A stretch of DNA of 44,336 nucleotides from Gracilibacillus sp. YIM 98692 (GCF_010993965.1 NZ_WIXM01000032.1:1-44336), one strand, 5' to 3'; positions 1 through 7,922 are shown, numbered from the stretch's first letter. Numbers and translations: made by a program. The notes: generated from the letters alone by a model not told the origin.

Positions 1-41
1 ATGTGGAGCTGACGAATACTAATCGATCGAGGACTTAACTA
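1..41 (+). rRNA. 23S rRNA, 3' end (partial)
   Basis: The first 40 or so bases read as the conserved 3' end of Bacillus-type 23S rRNA (GTGGAGCTGACGAATACTAA, then ATCGATCGAGGACTTAAC). The gene enters from outside the window, so only the tail is present. It is transcribed rightward with the 5S gene that follows. Confidence 0.9.
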
Positions 42-181
42 TCATGATGAACGCTTTAAACCGTTCGTTTTCGATGTCTATTCTTCTTATCTAGTTTTTA
101 GGGTATATCCTAAATAAAAAGGAAGATCTGTTAATCCCGTTCACGTCCTGTGAACAACACAGATCGACTTACATCCTGTAA

Positions 182-298
182 GTCTGGTAATGATAGCGGA
201 GAGGTCACACCTGTTCCCATGCCGAACACAGCAGTTAAGCTCTCCAGCGCCCATGGTAGTTGGGGCTTTGCCCCCGCAAGAGTAGGACGTTGCCAGGC
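182..298 (+). rRNA. rrf: 5S rRNA
   Basis: Conserved 5S blocks are visible in order: GAGGTCACACCTGTTCCCAT, GCCGAACACAGCAGTTAAGC, and AGAGTAGGACGTTGCCAGG. The 5' CTGGTAATG can pair with the 3' CGTTGCCAG to close the molecule, which fixes the ends to within a few bases. The 23S-5S spacer (42-181) contains inverted repeats (AGATCTGT/ACAGATC and GTTCAC/GTGAAC) that could be rRNA processing stems. No tRNA gene is visible after it. Confidence 0.95.
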
Positions 299-310
299 AA
301 TACAAATTAA

Positions 311-357
311 AGCTGACTCAAATGATCGCAATTAGCGAATTTGAGTCAGCTTTTTTT
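311..357 (+). terminator. rRNA operon terminator
   Basis: A 13-bp perfect stem (AGCTGACTCAAAT / ATTTGAGTCAGCT) is followed by seven T. It lies 13 bases after the 5S gene, as expected for the end of the rRNA operon. Confidence 0.93.
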
Positions 358-420
358 GAGTTAAGGTCCCTGTCGTGATACTCAATTCTTGTCGAAGTGG
401 AAGGTGTACTAAATGCGGAA

Positions 421-452
421 GTCTTACGGAGAAATCTCTGTAAGGCTTTTTT
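421..452 (+). terminator. second terminator-like hairpin after rRNA operon
   Basis: An 11-bp stem (GTCTTACGGAG / CTCTGTAAGGC, two G-T pairs) with a four-base loop is followed by six T. It could be a backup terminator for the rRNA operon. The rest of 358-720 shows no gene. It has a TCCCTGTC motif at 368, and the motif GTGGAATAAAAAGATCATCA at 545 resembles repeat C debris seen again near 5370. Confidence 0.7.
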
Positions 453-720
453 GCTTCCATATTCATTTGGCTAATTTTCGATATAAGTATGGTAAAATGC
501 ATGTAAGATTGTGAATTAATGAACTTAAAGTAACGAAGCAGTAATGTGGAATAAAAAGATCATCATTTCCTTTAAGTAGAACAATTTCTGTTTTAGATGA
601 CTTTGTGAAAGAATGTACTTAAGCTAAAAGAGGTGAATTATTTTTCAATAAGAGTAACAATAGTATAAATCTGCCATAACTTACACAACCTATAATTAAT
701 CATTTTAGGGAGGGTTAATT

Positions 721-1728
721 ATGCCAGAAAAAGCATCAATTACATCATCAGAATTAGGAACGTTATGGCTTACATATCAAGAAAAAACAATGATTTTACG
801 AGTGTTAGAATATTTTATAGAGAAAGCAGATGACGAAAAAGCTAAGGATATTATGATTAATTTGCATGAAGAGCTTGAAATATATGTTGGGAAAATAGTT
901 CAGATATATGAAGAGGAAGGTGCTGTTATACCAGTTGGATATACAGCACAAGATGTAAATAAGGATGTCCCAAAGCTATATGATAATGGTTTTGACATTA
1001 TGTTTGTTCGCCTTTTAAAAGAAATTAGCATGGGGTTACATTCGTTAAATTTAACGATGACGTTTAGAGAAGATATAACTATTTTATTTGAAGATCTTAC
1101 TGCTATCACCCAAAAGTATTTCAGAATTTGCTCTCAATATTTGCTTGAAAAGGGGTTACTTGTTAGAACACCTTACGTTTCGATGCCAAAATCAGTTGAG
1201 TTTGTTAAAAATAATAGTTATCTAGGTGGGATAGCTCTAAATCCATTTAGCCAAAAAAGAACATTGAATACGGTAGAGGTTTCACACGTTCATAAAGCTA
1301 TTGAATCAAATCTTACAGGTTTACAATTGATTTTAGGTTTTGCACAATGTGCAGATGATGGAGAGGTTAAGAATTTTTTTAATGAAGGGGCAGAACTTGC
1401 CAAAGGTATTATAAAAGAATTGAGTGAAGTCATGATTCAAACAAACCTTTCAATTCCTCAAACTCCAGGAGGAAATGCAACTCGTTCAACAGTAGCTCCA
1501 TTTTCTGATAAACTAATGATGTATTGCACAAGTCTGTTTTGTAGTTTTTCGATGGGAAGCAATTCACTCGGATCTGCTTTTAGTTTACGAAATGACTTGC
1601 CCGCAAAAAATACGATTTTTATGAAAGATATTTTTGAATATGCTCATAAAGGTGCGAAAATCATGATTAAAAATGGTTGGATGGAAGAGCCACCTCAAAT
1701 GGAGGACCGCAAACAAAAGATGAATTGA
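721..1728 (+). CDS. DUF3231 family protein
   Basis: A 335-aa soluble protein with two tandem, helix-rich halves, matching the DUF3231 family of Bacillales, whose biochemical role is unknown. Each half looks like a four-helix bundle: roughly residues 1-165 and 175-325. The second half holds the HVHKAIESNLTGLQLILGFA stretch and CTSLFCSFSMGSNSLGSAFS. No signal peptide or membrane helix is evident. The start is set by AGGGAGGG eight bases upstream of ATG. The length matches the usual two-domain form. The next gene starts 10 bases later and may be co-transcribed. Confidence 0.85.
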   Translation: MPEKASITSSELGTLWLTYQEKTMILRVLEYFIEKADDEKAKDIMINLHEELEIYVGKIVQIYEEEGAVIPVGYTAQDVNKDVPKLYDNGFDIMFVRLLKEISMGLHSLNLTMTFREDITILFEDLTAITQKYFRICSQYLLEKGLLVRTPYVSMPKSVEFVKNNSYLGGIALNPFSQKRTLNTVEVSHVHKAIESNLTGLQLILGFAQCADDGEVKNFFNEGAELAKGIIKELSEVMIQTNLSIPQTPGGNATRSTVAPFSDKLMMYCTSLFCSFSMGSNSLGSAFSLRNDLPAKNTIFMKDIFEYAHKGAKIMIKNGWMEEPPQMEDRKQKMN

Positions 1729-1738
1729 GTGATATTGA

Positions 1739-2218
1739 GTGAGCTGTTATAAGAAACCTAAAAAACATGAGGCTTTACTATGGAGCATAGCATTACCAGG
1801 TTTTGGTCAGTTCTTAAATAGAAGGTTATTTAAAGGGAGTATATTCATTCTTTTAGAATTTCTTGTAAATGTACTAAGTAACTTCAACTTAGCGATTATA
1901 TATTCATTTACAGGAGAAATACAAAAAGCCATTGATGTTACAAATTTTCAATGGCTTATGTTCTATCCTTGTTTGTATATGTTTGCCATGTGGGATGCAT
2001 ATAGGGATGCAGAAGGAGAAATAAATCCATATTCGTATATCCCCTTTGTATTTGGTGCTTTTTTTATAACAATTGGGTTGATTTTTTCAACAAAACTAAA
2101 AATAATGGGGGTCGTATTGGGGCCAGTAATTCTACCTATACTTTCTTTAGTGCCAGGTCTAACGATAGGATTTATCATTTATCACATTGTTCTAACAACT
2201 AACTATAGAAGACACTAA
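1739..2218 (+). CDS. small multi-pass membrane protein, TM2/DUF5683-like
   Basis: A 159-aa protein with a GTG start and four or five hydrophobic segments. The N-terminal motif ALPGFGQFLNRRLFKGSIF resembles the PGxGQ...G start of TM2/DUF5683-type small membrane proteins. A short cytoplasmic-looking loop (MWDAYRDAEG) separates the helices. GTG at 1739 is the only start that fits: the nearby TTG at 1735 runs into a stop after five codons. A good SD is not obvious, so translation may depend on the upstream DUF3231 gene 10 bases away. Function is unknown. Confidence 0.75.
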   Translation: MSCYKKPKKHEALLWSIALPGFGQFLNRRLFKGSIFILLEFLVNVLSNFNLAIIYSFTGEIQKAIDVTNFQWLMFYPCLYMFAMWDAYRDAEGEINPYSYIPFVFGAFFITIGLIFSTKLKIMGVVLGPVILPILSLVPGLTIGFIIYHIVLTTNYRRH

Positions 2219-2336
2219 AAGGTTACTTCTGTTTTTCAACTAAGAGAGCTTTAGTTGAAGAAGGAATGATTTTAAAAGGCTTCTTTGTTGCGCAGTACAA
2301 ATATACTGCGTATTCAAACAACATCTTTTGTACTAA

Positions 2337-2410
2337 CTTTGTGAAAGAATGTGCTTAAAGTAAAGGAGTGCATGAGTTAAATAAGGCGATCATCATTGGT
2401 CGTCTTTTCA
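2337..2410 (+). repeat. intergenic repeat C, copy 1
   Basis: Reads TTTGTGAAAGAATGTGCTTA, then AAAG(T)AAAGG, a GTTAAATAAG block and a GATCATCA...GGTCGTC hairpin with T-rich tail. The same block order recurs about ten times in this window. The whole gap 2219-2588 has no gene. It also holds a TTCAACTAA/TTAGTTGAA hairpin at about 2236-2261 and a second partial C block at 2470. Confidence 0.65.
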
Positions 2411-2588
2411 TTTTAGCTGATAATTTTTGGAATATTATGTTAAAATTAATGCGACAAAAACAAGATAACGGGTGGCAAGAGTGTAACAAGGAGTTGTTTA
2501 TGCGACAGCTCCTATTGTGTTAGAGTGACAGGATAGTTTAATAACGAGTTTTCATTTGTTCAGTAGGAATTTCGCAAAGGTGGTTGTG

Positions 2589-2897
2589 ATGAAAATAAAA
2601 ATAGGTTTTACTATTACGGTTATCATTTTACTTTTGATGTTATCTTCTTGTGGTGTTCAAGAAAAGGTAGAGTATAGTGGAAGGTCTTACGATGAACCCT
2701 CTACTTATACTGCAGAGGAGTTTAATAAAAAGTATGCGAAAGTAGAACCAATCGGAGATAAAGTAAATGATATGGAAGTAATGCTCTCTGAAGAAGGACA
2801 AAAAATGATAGAAGAACAAGAAACAGTCCCTACGCTCCTCTTCCTGAAGAAAAACGAAGAAGAATATGTGGTGTATAGTTTACAAGGTGGTCCTTAA
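2589..2897 (+). CDS. small lipoprotein, unknown function
   Basis: A 102-aa predicted lipoprotein. Residues 1-21 form a signal peptide (MKIKIGFTITVIILLLMLSS) ending in the lipobox L-S-S-C. The mature part is short, acidic and hydrophilic and matches no family I recognise. A longer reading frame opens at 2556, but AAAGGTGG lies just upstream of ATG 2589 and the signal peptide begins there, so 2589 is chosen. It is one of a series of small lipoprotein genes separated by repeat C. Confidence 0.8.
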   Translation: MKIKIGFTITVIILLLMLSSCGVQEKVEYSGRSYDEPSTYTAEEFNKKYAKVEPIGDKVNDMEVMLSEEGQKMIEEQETVPTLLFLKKNEEEYVVYSLQGGP

Positions 2898-2957
2898 TGC
2901 GTATCCAGGGTGCTTTTCTAAAATAAGGGCTAGTGGAATTTAAGTGGAGGGTTTTAA

Positions 2958-3044
2958 TTGAAAAGAGGAGTAATTAGACCAATTGTAATTTGTATATTTA
3001 GTAATAACGAATCTATTCTTGTAATTAGAGAAGGAAGAGTTTAA
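2958..3044 (+). pseudogene. NUDIX hydrolase N-terminal fragment
   Basis: With GTGGAGGG upstream and a TTG start, this frame reads LKRGVIRPIVICIFSNNESI followed by LVIREGRV and a stop. This looks like the first strand of a NUDIX hydrolase of the Bacillus type. The rest of the domain, including the NUDIX box, is absent, so it is only a remnant. Identification rests on memory of the family and a short match. Confidence 0.5.
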
Positions 3045-3076
3045 TAAGATGAAAGGAAAATAAAGGGCGGGATTAA

Positions 3077-3514
3077 ATGAAAAAATTATTAATATTAATT
3101 GGAATAATATCGATTACCATTATTGGATGTTCAAAATCAACAACAAAAGATGTTAAAAACAATGGATTAGATATTAGCAATATGCAATTTGGCATTGGTG
3201 CCTTAGAAAATACAGACACGTTCGACAAGCAGAAATTTAGTTATAACATAACAATAAGTAATAAAGAGAAAACAGAAGTTAAAAAGGAATCTATTGAGAT
3301 TGTTTTAACTGATTGGATTAAACAAAATCAAATAGAAAATAAGATTACAGAATTAACATTCGGCACTGGTAATATTATTATCAAGGGTTATGTCAATTTT
3401 TATACAAAAGGCTTAAATAAATATGAAATAGTTAATCACAAACCATTTATGGATGGTGTTAATCTTGTAACCAAAGAAGGAGAGAAGATTTTTTTAAAAG
3501 CCCAATTCCATTAA
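3077..3514 (+). CDS. small lipoprotein, unknown function
   Basis: A 145-aa predicted lipoprotein: signal peptide MKKLLILIGIISITIIGC with lipobox I-I-G-C and a lipidated Cys18. The mature domain is rich in alternating beta-type sequence (KFSYNITISNKEKTEVKKES, then IEIVLTDWI), suggesting a small beta-sandwich on the outer face of the membrane. AAAGGGCGGG precedes the ATG. It follows the NUDIX remnant and is followed by repeat C. Family not recognised. Confidence 0.82.
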   Translation: MKKLLILIGIISITIIGCSKSTTKDVKNNGLDISNMQFGIGALENTDTFDKQKFSYNITISNKEKTEVKKESIEIVLTDWIKQNQIENKITELTFGTGNIIIKGYVNFYTKGLNKYEIVNHKPFMDGVNLVTKEGEKIFLKAQFH

Positions 3515-3526
3515 AGCGAGTAATCC

Positions 3527-3592
3527 TGGTTAAGCTAAAGGGTGGCAAGAGTTAAACAAGGCGATCATTGATTGATCGTCTTTTTCTTATAA
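3527..3592 (+). repeat. intergenic repeat C, copy 2
   Basis: Reads GTTAAGCTAAAGGGTGGCAA, GAGTTAAACAAG, then a CGATCA-ATTGAT-type hairpin (GCGATCA/TGATCGT) with a T-run. This is the clearest copy in which repeat C ends in a Rho-independent-terminator-like hairpin, placed just after the 3077-3514 lipoprotein gene. Confidence 0.7.
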
Positions 3593-3715
3593 CAAATGAG
3601 AATAAAATTGGAATATTATGTTAAAGTGGATTCAAAAAGATATTGTGCTAACTAGACAGAAGATTTTAAGAGTTAACATTTAAAGAAAACGCTAAGAAAG
3701 AAAAGGGGCACGAGA

Positions 3716-4180
3716 ATGAAAAAGGTAATAAAGGTGGCTTTTGGTATCAGTTTTTTATTTTACTTATTCGTATTGGTAAGACTATTATTCTTGCAAGATA
3801 GGGGGGATATGTGGACAGACTTATCATTGTTAGAATATATAAGGACTTCTTCAAATTTTGTTCCATTAAAAACAATCAGTACATATTTTCAGGTAATATT
3901 TGATGGTAGTATGAATATGGATATACCTTTAAAAAACCTTGTTGGTAATTTATTTATATTTTTGCCAATGGGTATTTATCTACCGTTTTTCACACACAAA
4001 TTAAATAAAGTAAGCATATTTACTATTTTAATGATTATAACGTTATTCTTTATTGAATTTATACAATTAGTTACCAGAAGAGGTAGGTTTGACATAGATG
4101 ATTTCATTCTAAATATGCTTGGTGCTTTAGTTGGTTTTGCAATTTGGAAAACAAGACTTGTTCAGAAAATAATAAAATAA
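3716..4180 (+). CDS. VanZ-like family membrane protein
   Basis: A 154-aa membrane protein with four hydrophobic segments (about residues 5-26, 80-97, 103-121, 130-146). The family hallmarks are present: the NxVPLKTI block after the first loop, NLVGNLFIFLPMGIYLP, and the C-terminal EFIQLVTRRGRFDIDDFILN followed by MLGALVGFAIWK. VanZ-like proteins are small membrane proteins. The prototype VanZ gives low-level teicoplanin resistance, but most relatives have no assigned function. AAGGGG lies upstream of ATG. It is monocistronic, followed by the first cassette E copy. Confidence 0.88.
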   Translation: MKKVIKVAFGISFLFYLFVLVRLLFLQDRGDMWTDLSLLEYIRTSSNFVPLKTISTYFQVIFDGSMNMDIPLKNLVGNLFIFLPMGIYLPFFTHKLNKVSIFTILMIITLFFIEFIQLVTRRGRFDIDDFILNMLGALVGFAIWKTRLVQKIIK

Positions 4181-4256
4181 TATTTATTTCAACAAACGGG
4201 TAAGATTACTATAACAGCAGATAACGATTTTATTGTTGTTGCAGTATATCAAAAAA

Positions 4257-4560
4257 CGATCCCACTAATCCCAAATTATTAAAGTTAATCGTTAGATAAC
4301 CATAAAAATATATGAAGAACTTTTTTTATTAATGAAGGGGTGGGATCGTGGAATTTGAGGTTGGATAGGTATTTCATTATTAATATCGGGAATTAAGCAC
4401 AAAAAGGATCATCACGAAGAACCATACAAACCTATTAAGATGGGTAAAGCAAAGTATGATGAAGATGCGGAAAAATCGGTTGTCGGTTTATCACTTTTTG
4501 GATTACTTAGTATGTTTCGGTTTATTGTTTTTATATTTCGGTTTTTTTGGTAACAAATAA
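4257..4560 (+). pseudogene. cassette E copy 1: decayed copy of the 88-aa membrane protein gene
   Basis: Homologous along its whole length to the intact copy at 42543-42901, including the leader inverted repeat CGATCCCAC / GTGGGATCG. The reading frame should begin at GTG 4348. A deletion of about 19 bp after GAGGTTGGA creates an immediate TAG, and a second deletion removes the PWWFIKIVNICLGL-coding part near 4517. Only fragments of coding sequence remain. The flanks (4181-4256 and 4561-4759) show no gene; 4605-4665 has a partial C-like hairpin (AGCTTAAA...TTTAAGCT). Confidence 0.85.
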
Positions 4561-4759
4561 TCAAGCATATTTGTTTTATACTAAAGGGATACGATTGTTG
4601 AACAAGCTTAAATGCTATAAAAAAATATATATAATGGCTTTTAAGCTAAGTGGTGCAAGAGTTGCAAAAAAATTCGATTACGAGTGTTAATATTAATGTT
4701 ACTAAGAATGATGTGTATTATAATAATGATATAACACCTTTAAAAGGAGGTATGGTCAT

Positions 4760-4942
4760 ATGAGCACGAAAGAAGAAGTAATTAAACTAATTAAGGATTT
4801 ACCGGAAAATGTAACCCTTGATGATATTATGCGGGAGCTTTATGTTAGAAAAAAAATAGATAAAGGGATTCAAGAGCTAGATGCTGGAAAATTTGTTTCT
4901 CATGAAGTAGTTAAGGAGAAATTAGGTAAATGGCTGAGTTAA
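4760..4942 (+). CDS. RelB/ParD-like antitoxin
   Basis: A 60-aa acidic protein. Residues 1-33 are MSTKEEVIKLIKDLPENVTL followed by DDIMRELYVRKKI, and the C-terminal part is KFVSHEVVKEKLGKWLS, the layout of small type II antitoxins (dimerising/DNA-binding N-terminus, toxin-neutralising tail with the xSHEEVxxxLxKWL pattern). AAAAGGAGG lies seven bases upstream of the start. The stop overlaps the start of the ParE-like toxin frame (ATGGCTGAGTTAA), typical of a coupled toxin-antitoxin pair. The antitoxin is intact although its toxin is frameshifted. Confidence 0.82.
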   Translation: MSTKEEVIKLIKDLPENVTLDDIMRELYVRKKIDKGIQELDAGKFVSHEVVKEKLGKWLS

Positions 4943-5224
4943 GATGGGCAGAGTCTGCTGTAAAAGATTTAGATAACATCTGTACCTATATTGCTGAAGA
5001 CTCTGAAAGAATATGCAAGGATGTTTGCCAGGAGAATTATGGATGCAATTGAAACAACTGCTGTTTTCCCTCACTCTGGTCGTATTGTTCCGGAATTGAA
5101 AGATGAAAAGATTAGAGAAAAGGTCTTATCTAACTATAGGGTAATTTATCGAATTAATAATGATGCAGTAGAAGTAGTTCGAATCATCCACAATGCTAGG
5201 AATTTTAAAGATATAAACCAATAA
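4930..5224 (+). pseudogene. ParE/RelE-like toxin, frameshifted
   Basis: The start ATG 4930 overlaps the antitoxin stop. The first frame reads MAELRWAESAVKDLDNICTY, then IAEDSERIC; the expected ParE continuation (YARMFARRIMDAIETTAVFP...YRVIYRINNDAVEVVRIIHN) lies in another frame. Skipping one base near 5010-5012 (GAAAGAATATGC) would join both parts into a normal-length toxin of about 97 aa with the ParE/RelE fold and the final HNARN motif. Either the toxin is inactivated by a one-base insertion or this is a sequencing error. A programmed +1 shift is possible but no classical slippery site is seen. Confidence 0.82.
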
Positions 5225-5280
5225 ACATCATAGCTTTGAATTCGTGGCTATGGTGTTATTTTTTTATATTAAAAATACTG

Positions 5281-5352
5281 ATGTTTGTGAAGCAGTGTAC
5301 TTAAAGTAAAGGAATGCGTTTCTGCAACAGCAGTAGTAACGCTTTTTTACTA
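5281..5352 (+). repeat. intergenic repeat C, copy 3 (variant)
   Basis: Reads TGTTTGTGAAGCAGTGTACT, TAAAGTAAAGG, then GCGTT...AACGC hairpin with a T-run at about 5343. The rest of 5225-5524 has no gene. The block GCATAATGTGGAATAAGAAA followed by ATCGTCATTT at about 5356-5390 is the same debris seen at 535-565. Confidence 0.6.
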
Positions 5353-5524
5353 TCGAAGCATAATGTGGAATAAGAAAATCGTCATTTGCTTATTGCGTAG
5401 TAGACGGATACTGTGCAATAGAGTTCTTCAATTTTAGATGATTTTTTGAATAAATGTTCTTGAGTTAGCGAGTCTAGTTTAAGGTGGTATTTAAGTAATG
5501 TAAACTGACAACTAAATAGGTCTA

Positions 5525-5553
5525 TAAAAAAGAAGACCCTTTAATGGGTCTTC
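5525..5553 (-). terminator. terminator of the SnoaL-like/MBL genes
   Basis: On the minus strand, GAAGACCC-ATTAAA-GGGTCTTC forms an 8-bp perfect stem followed by a T-run (A-run at 5525-5530 on the + strand). It lies 20 bases beyond the stop of the SnoaL-like gene. Confidence 0.88.
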
Positions 5554-5572
5554 AAAGTGGTCTCGTTAAAAA

Positions 5573-5989
5573 TTAAGAATTAACTCCAAGTTGACGTAGA
5601 ATGTCATGTACATCAACGTGAGATCTTTTCTCAATAATTTTGCCGTCAGCTATTCGTAATAGCATCATCAGGGAGAATTTAACGTTTTTTCCCGTAGCGG
5701 GAACTCCAAGGAAAGGAATACCTGTATGTGTACCTTCAAATATTAAATATACAGCTACTTGATCACCTTCAGCCAATATCGCTTTGATTGGCATTTTAAA
5801 GTTTGGAAATGCATCAAAGTTTTTCTTTTCTGATTCTACAAGACCTTCTACCCCGGGAAAAGGCGTATAAAGTTGTGGATAAAACACAAAGTCTTTATGG
5901 CAAAAATCTTTAAGTGCCTCATAGTTCTCTTGTTCAATCGTTTCATAAAAACGGCGAACTAAATCCTTGTTAGCTTCAACTGACATCAT
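5573..5989 (-). CDS. SnoaL-like (NTF2 fold) family protein
   Basis: A 138-aa protein of the NTF2/SnoaL-like superfamily (small cone-shaped alpha+beta proteins acting as cyclases, isomerases or binding proteins). Visible family features are the N-terminal helix NKDLVRRFYETIEQENYEAL, the central PGVEGLVESEKKNFDAFPNF, and the GKIIEKRSHVDVHDILRQLG tail with the buried His/Asp positions. The start MMS gives a choice of two adjacent ATGs; GGGGG lies upstream. It sits 15 bases downstream of the MBL hydrolase gene, so the two likely share a transcript opposite to the lrp gene. The substrate is unknown. Confidence 0.85.
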   Translation of the reverse strand: MMSVEANKDLVRRFYETIEQENYEALKDFCHKDFVFYPQLYTPFPGVEGLVESEKKNFDAFPNFKMPIKAILAEGDQVAVYLIFEGTHTGIPFLGVPATGKNVKFSLMMLLRIADGKIIEKRSHVDVHDILRQLGVNS

Positions 5990-6004
5990 GAATCCCCCTT
6001 ACAA

Positions 6005-6784
6005 TTAAAATCTGTATGCTTCTCCGTCATCCGGTACTAAAATATTTGAGGAGATCCCTTTTTCGTTAGCAAAGCTTTTTAATTCTTCTCTTGATAATGT
6101 CCAATGATTCACAGCTTCCATATGGACAGCAATAATTTTTGCGTTAGGGGCAGCTTTATTGACTTCATATACGTCGTCTTTACCCATTACTAGAGAACCA
6201 CCTATATTAAATTGATTATCTCCAGCATTTACGACAATAATTTCAGGCTTATGTGCGTTAATTACTTCCTGAACTGCATCATACCAAACCGTATCTCCAG
6301 CAACATATAATGTTTTCTCCGAGGCGTGTTTAAAAACTACCCCACATACGAGACCAGCAGCTTTTAAGATTTCGCCTCTTCCGTGTTCACCTTTTGTTTT
6401 AGTCAATTGAATATCTTCAAAAACGGTATTCTCTTGTAAAACCTCGACATTTTGGAAACCAGCGTTGCGTATATCTGTTGCATCTTCTTCATTTTGGGAA
6501 AATAGTTTCATATCTTTTGGCAATGCTTCTATAGCTTCCTTATCCCAGTGGTCAGGATGCAGATGAGTGACGATGACCGCATCAATATCTTGAATAATAT
6601 TGTCAATGGATGTTGGCAAGCTTACCAAAGGATTGTTCTGTTCTTGTCTTGGTGCTTCAGGTAAGCCTACCGCAGGTCCAAAGGCAGGCAAAGTCCTTTT
6701 TTCGGCTAACATTGGATCAATTAAGAACTTTTTCCCTGCATATTCAACGACGATTGTTGCATTTCGAATTAGTTGTATATTCAT
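6005..6784 (-). CDS. MBL-fold metal-dependent hydrolase
   Basis: A 259-aa metallo-beta-lactamase-fold hydrolase of the UlaG-like/COG2220 type. The metal motif THLHPDHWD is at residues 73-81. GEHGRG lies around residue 133, and VAGDTVWYD (about 165-173) provides the later Asp ligand. AVHMEAVNHW follows near the C-terminus with the final His. No signal peptide, so cytoplasmic. AAAGGAG lies upstream of the start. It heads a two-gene minus-strand unit with the SnoaL-like gene and is divergent from an Lrp-type regulator 130 bp away, which is a candidate controller. The substrate cannot be told from the sequence. Confidence 0.87.
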   Translation of the reverse strand: MNIQLIRNATIVVEYAGKKFLIDPMLAEKRTLPAFGPAVGLPEAPRQEQNNPLVSLPTSIDNIIQDIDAVIVTHLHPDHWDKEAIEALPKDMKLFSQNEEDATDIRNAGFQNVEVLQENTVFEDIQLTKTKGEHGRGEILKAAGLVCGVVFKHASEKTLYVAGDTVWYDAVQEVINAHKPEIIVVNAGDNQFNIGGSLVMGKDDVYEVNKAAPNAKIIAVHMEAVNHWTLSREELKSFANEKGISSNILVPDDGEAYRF

Positions 6785-6914
6785 TTATTAAAACTCCTTT
6801 TCTTTAAAAATGTCTTCGAACAATGTATATTCTAAACTATGACTCATGGACGAATACATAGATTAAATAAAGTCTTTTGGACGTTTGACTTTATTTATGA
6901 AAGGAGTTCAAGAA

Positions 6915-7325
6915 ATGTTAGATAAAACGGATATTCATATTTTAGACGAACTATCCAAGAACAGTCGGATTACAATGAAGGAATTAGGCGAGAAAGTCCA
7001 CTTGACTGGACCAGCTACCTCCGCAAGAGTGGCAAAATTAGAAGATAGCGGAGTTATTGAAGGTTATACCATTAAAGTTAATCAAGAAAAAATGGGGTAT
7101 TCCGTTCACGCTATCATACACATTTTTCTTAAAAACACTAATCATCAACCCTATTTGTCGTTCGTACAAAAACAAAATCAATATATCATAAACAATTATA
7201 AAATCAGTGGAGAGAGTTGCTATCTTCTTGAATGCAGATTTCCATCTAATGAAATGTTGGATGAATTTTTGACTGACATAAGTAATTATGTAAGTTATAA
7301 ATTATCGATTGTTATTAATAAATAA
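6915..7325 (+). CDS. Lrp/AsnC-family transcriptional regulator
   Basis: A 136-aa regulator. Residues 1-60 hold the AsnC-type winged helix-turn-helix (MLDKTDIHILDELSKNSRIT, MKELGEKVHLTGPATSARVA, KLEDSGVIEGYTI), followed by a RAM ligand/oligomerisation domain (about 68-136). The frame is open from 6885, but AAAGGAG sits nine bases before ATG 6915 and the family normally begins MLDxTDxxIL, so 6915 is chosen. Divergent from the MBL-SnoaL unit, and a decayed second copy of this junction exists at 33486-33657. Confidence 0.9.
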   Translation: MLDKTDIHILDELSKNSRITMKELGEKVHLTGPATSARVAKLEDSGVIEGYTIKVNQEKMGYSVHAIIHIFLKNTNHQPYLSFVQKQNQYIINNYKISGESCYLLECRFPSNEMLDEFLTDISNYVSYKLSIVINK

Positions 7326-7339
7326 TTCAACCCAAAAAG

Positions 7340-7425
7340 GATGTTTGTGAAATAATATACTTAGATTAAAGGGTGGCGAAAACGAAACAAGCATTATGAT
7401 CATCGATGGCTGATCATTTGTTGGC
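7340..7425 (+). repeat. intergenic repeat C, copy 4
   Basis: Reads GATGTTTGTGAAATAATATA, CTTAGATTAAAGGGTGGCGA, then an AACAAG block and TGATCATCGAT/GCTGATCA hairpin. Same block order as the other C copies, between the lrp gene and a lipoprotein gene. Confidence 0.65.
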
Positions 7426-7454
7426 AGGTTTGTTGAATAAAAGGGGGAAATATT

Positions 7455-7844
7455 ATTAGGTACCTCAAATACTTTGTGATGTTAGTCATTGTTTTGTTAA
7501 TAACAGGTTGTAGTTCTGCTTCTACGGGTAATCCAACAGCAAAAGAAATCTTAGATGGTAATAGTGATGCCGACATAATAAAGTTAGATGGTTTAATTTA
7601 TTCAAGAAACACTAATCCTGATAGAAAACCAGAAAATGGTTATTCCAAAGGTAAAAAAATAGGGGAAATTAAGAAAAAAACGACGAATACTTTGTGGTTC
7701 AGAAATCTTTATGCGAGTAAGCTACCAAAAGGAACAGAAGTATTTTCAACAAATGAAGAATATAAAAGTGGTGATGCACCATTTGTAATTTTAGTTGAAG
7801 TGGACGGAGAGTTAATTGATTATCACGCTTTAGTTGAAGGTTAA
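7455..7844 (+). CDS. small lipoprotein, unknown function (possible ATT start)
   Basis: A predicted lipoprotein with lipobox I-T-G-C followed by SSASTGNPTAKEILDGNSDA. The mature region contains one globular domain (IIKLDGLIYSRNTNPDR ... FVILVEVDGELIDYHALVEG). The first conventional start is GTG 7476, but starting there removes the positively charged N-region and leaves no SD. In the same frame ATT at 7455 sits seven bases after AAGGGGG and gives (M)RYLKYFVMLVIVLLITGC, a much better lipoprotein signal. I therefore infer an ATT start, or a recently mutated one; the minimal gene is 7476-7844. Family not recognised. Confidence 0.7.
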   Translation: MRYLKYFVMLVIVLLITGCSSASTGNPTAKEILDGNSDADIIKLDGLIYSRNTNPDRKPENGYSKGKKIGEIKKKTTNTLWFRNLYASKLPKGTEVFSTNEEYKSGDAPFVILVEVDGELIDYHALVEG

Positions 7845-7855
7845 ATTAACTTTTT

Positions 7856-7922
7856 GTCTTCAACTATTGGGGTGCAAAAGTTTAACAAGATGGTCGTCAA
7901 TTGTGGCGATCTTTTTCTTTTG
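7856..7922 (+). repeat. intergenic repeat C, copy 5
   Basis: Reads CTTCAACTATTGGGGTGCAA, AAGTTTAACAAGATGG, then TCGTCAATTGTGGCGA hairpin and CTTTTTCTTTT. It follows the lipoprotein gene and shows the hairpin plus T-run end that is replaced by repeat A in other copies. Confidence 0.65.

Noticed and set aside
298-720. tRNA cluster after the 5S gene
   Set aside because: No tRNA-like T-loop (GGTTCRA) or acceptor-stem pairing was seen; only terminators and repeat debris.
5000-5020. Programmed frameshift in the ParE-like toxin
   Set aside because: The required shift is +1 and there is no run, shifty stop or stimulatory hairpin I can point to; mutation or sequencing error is simpler.
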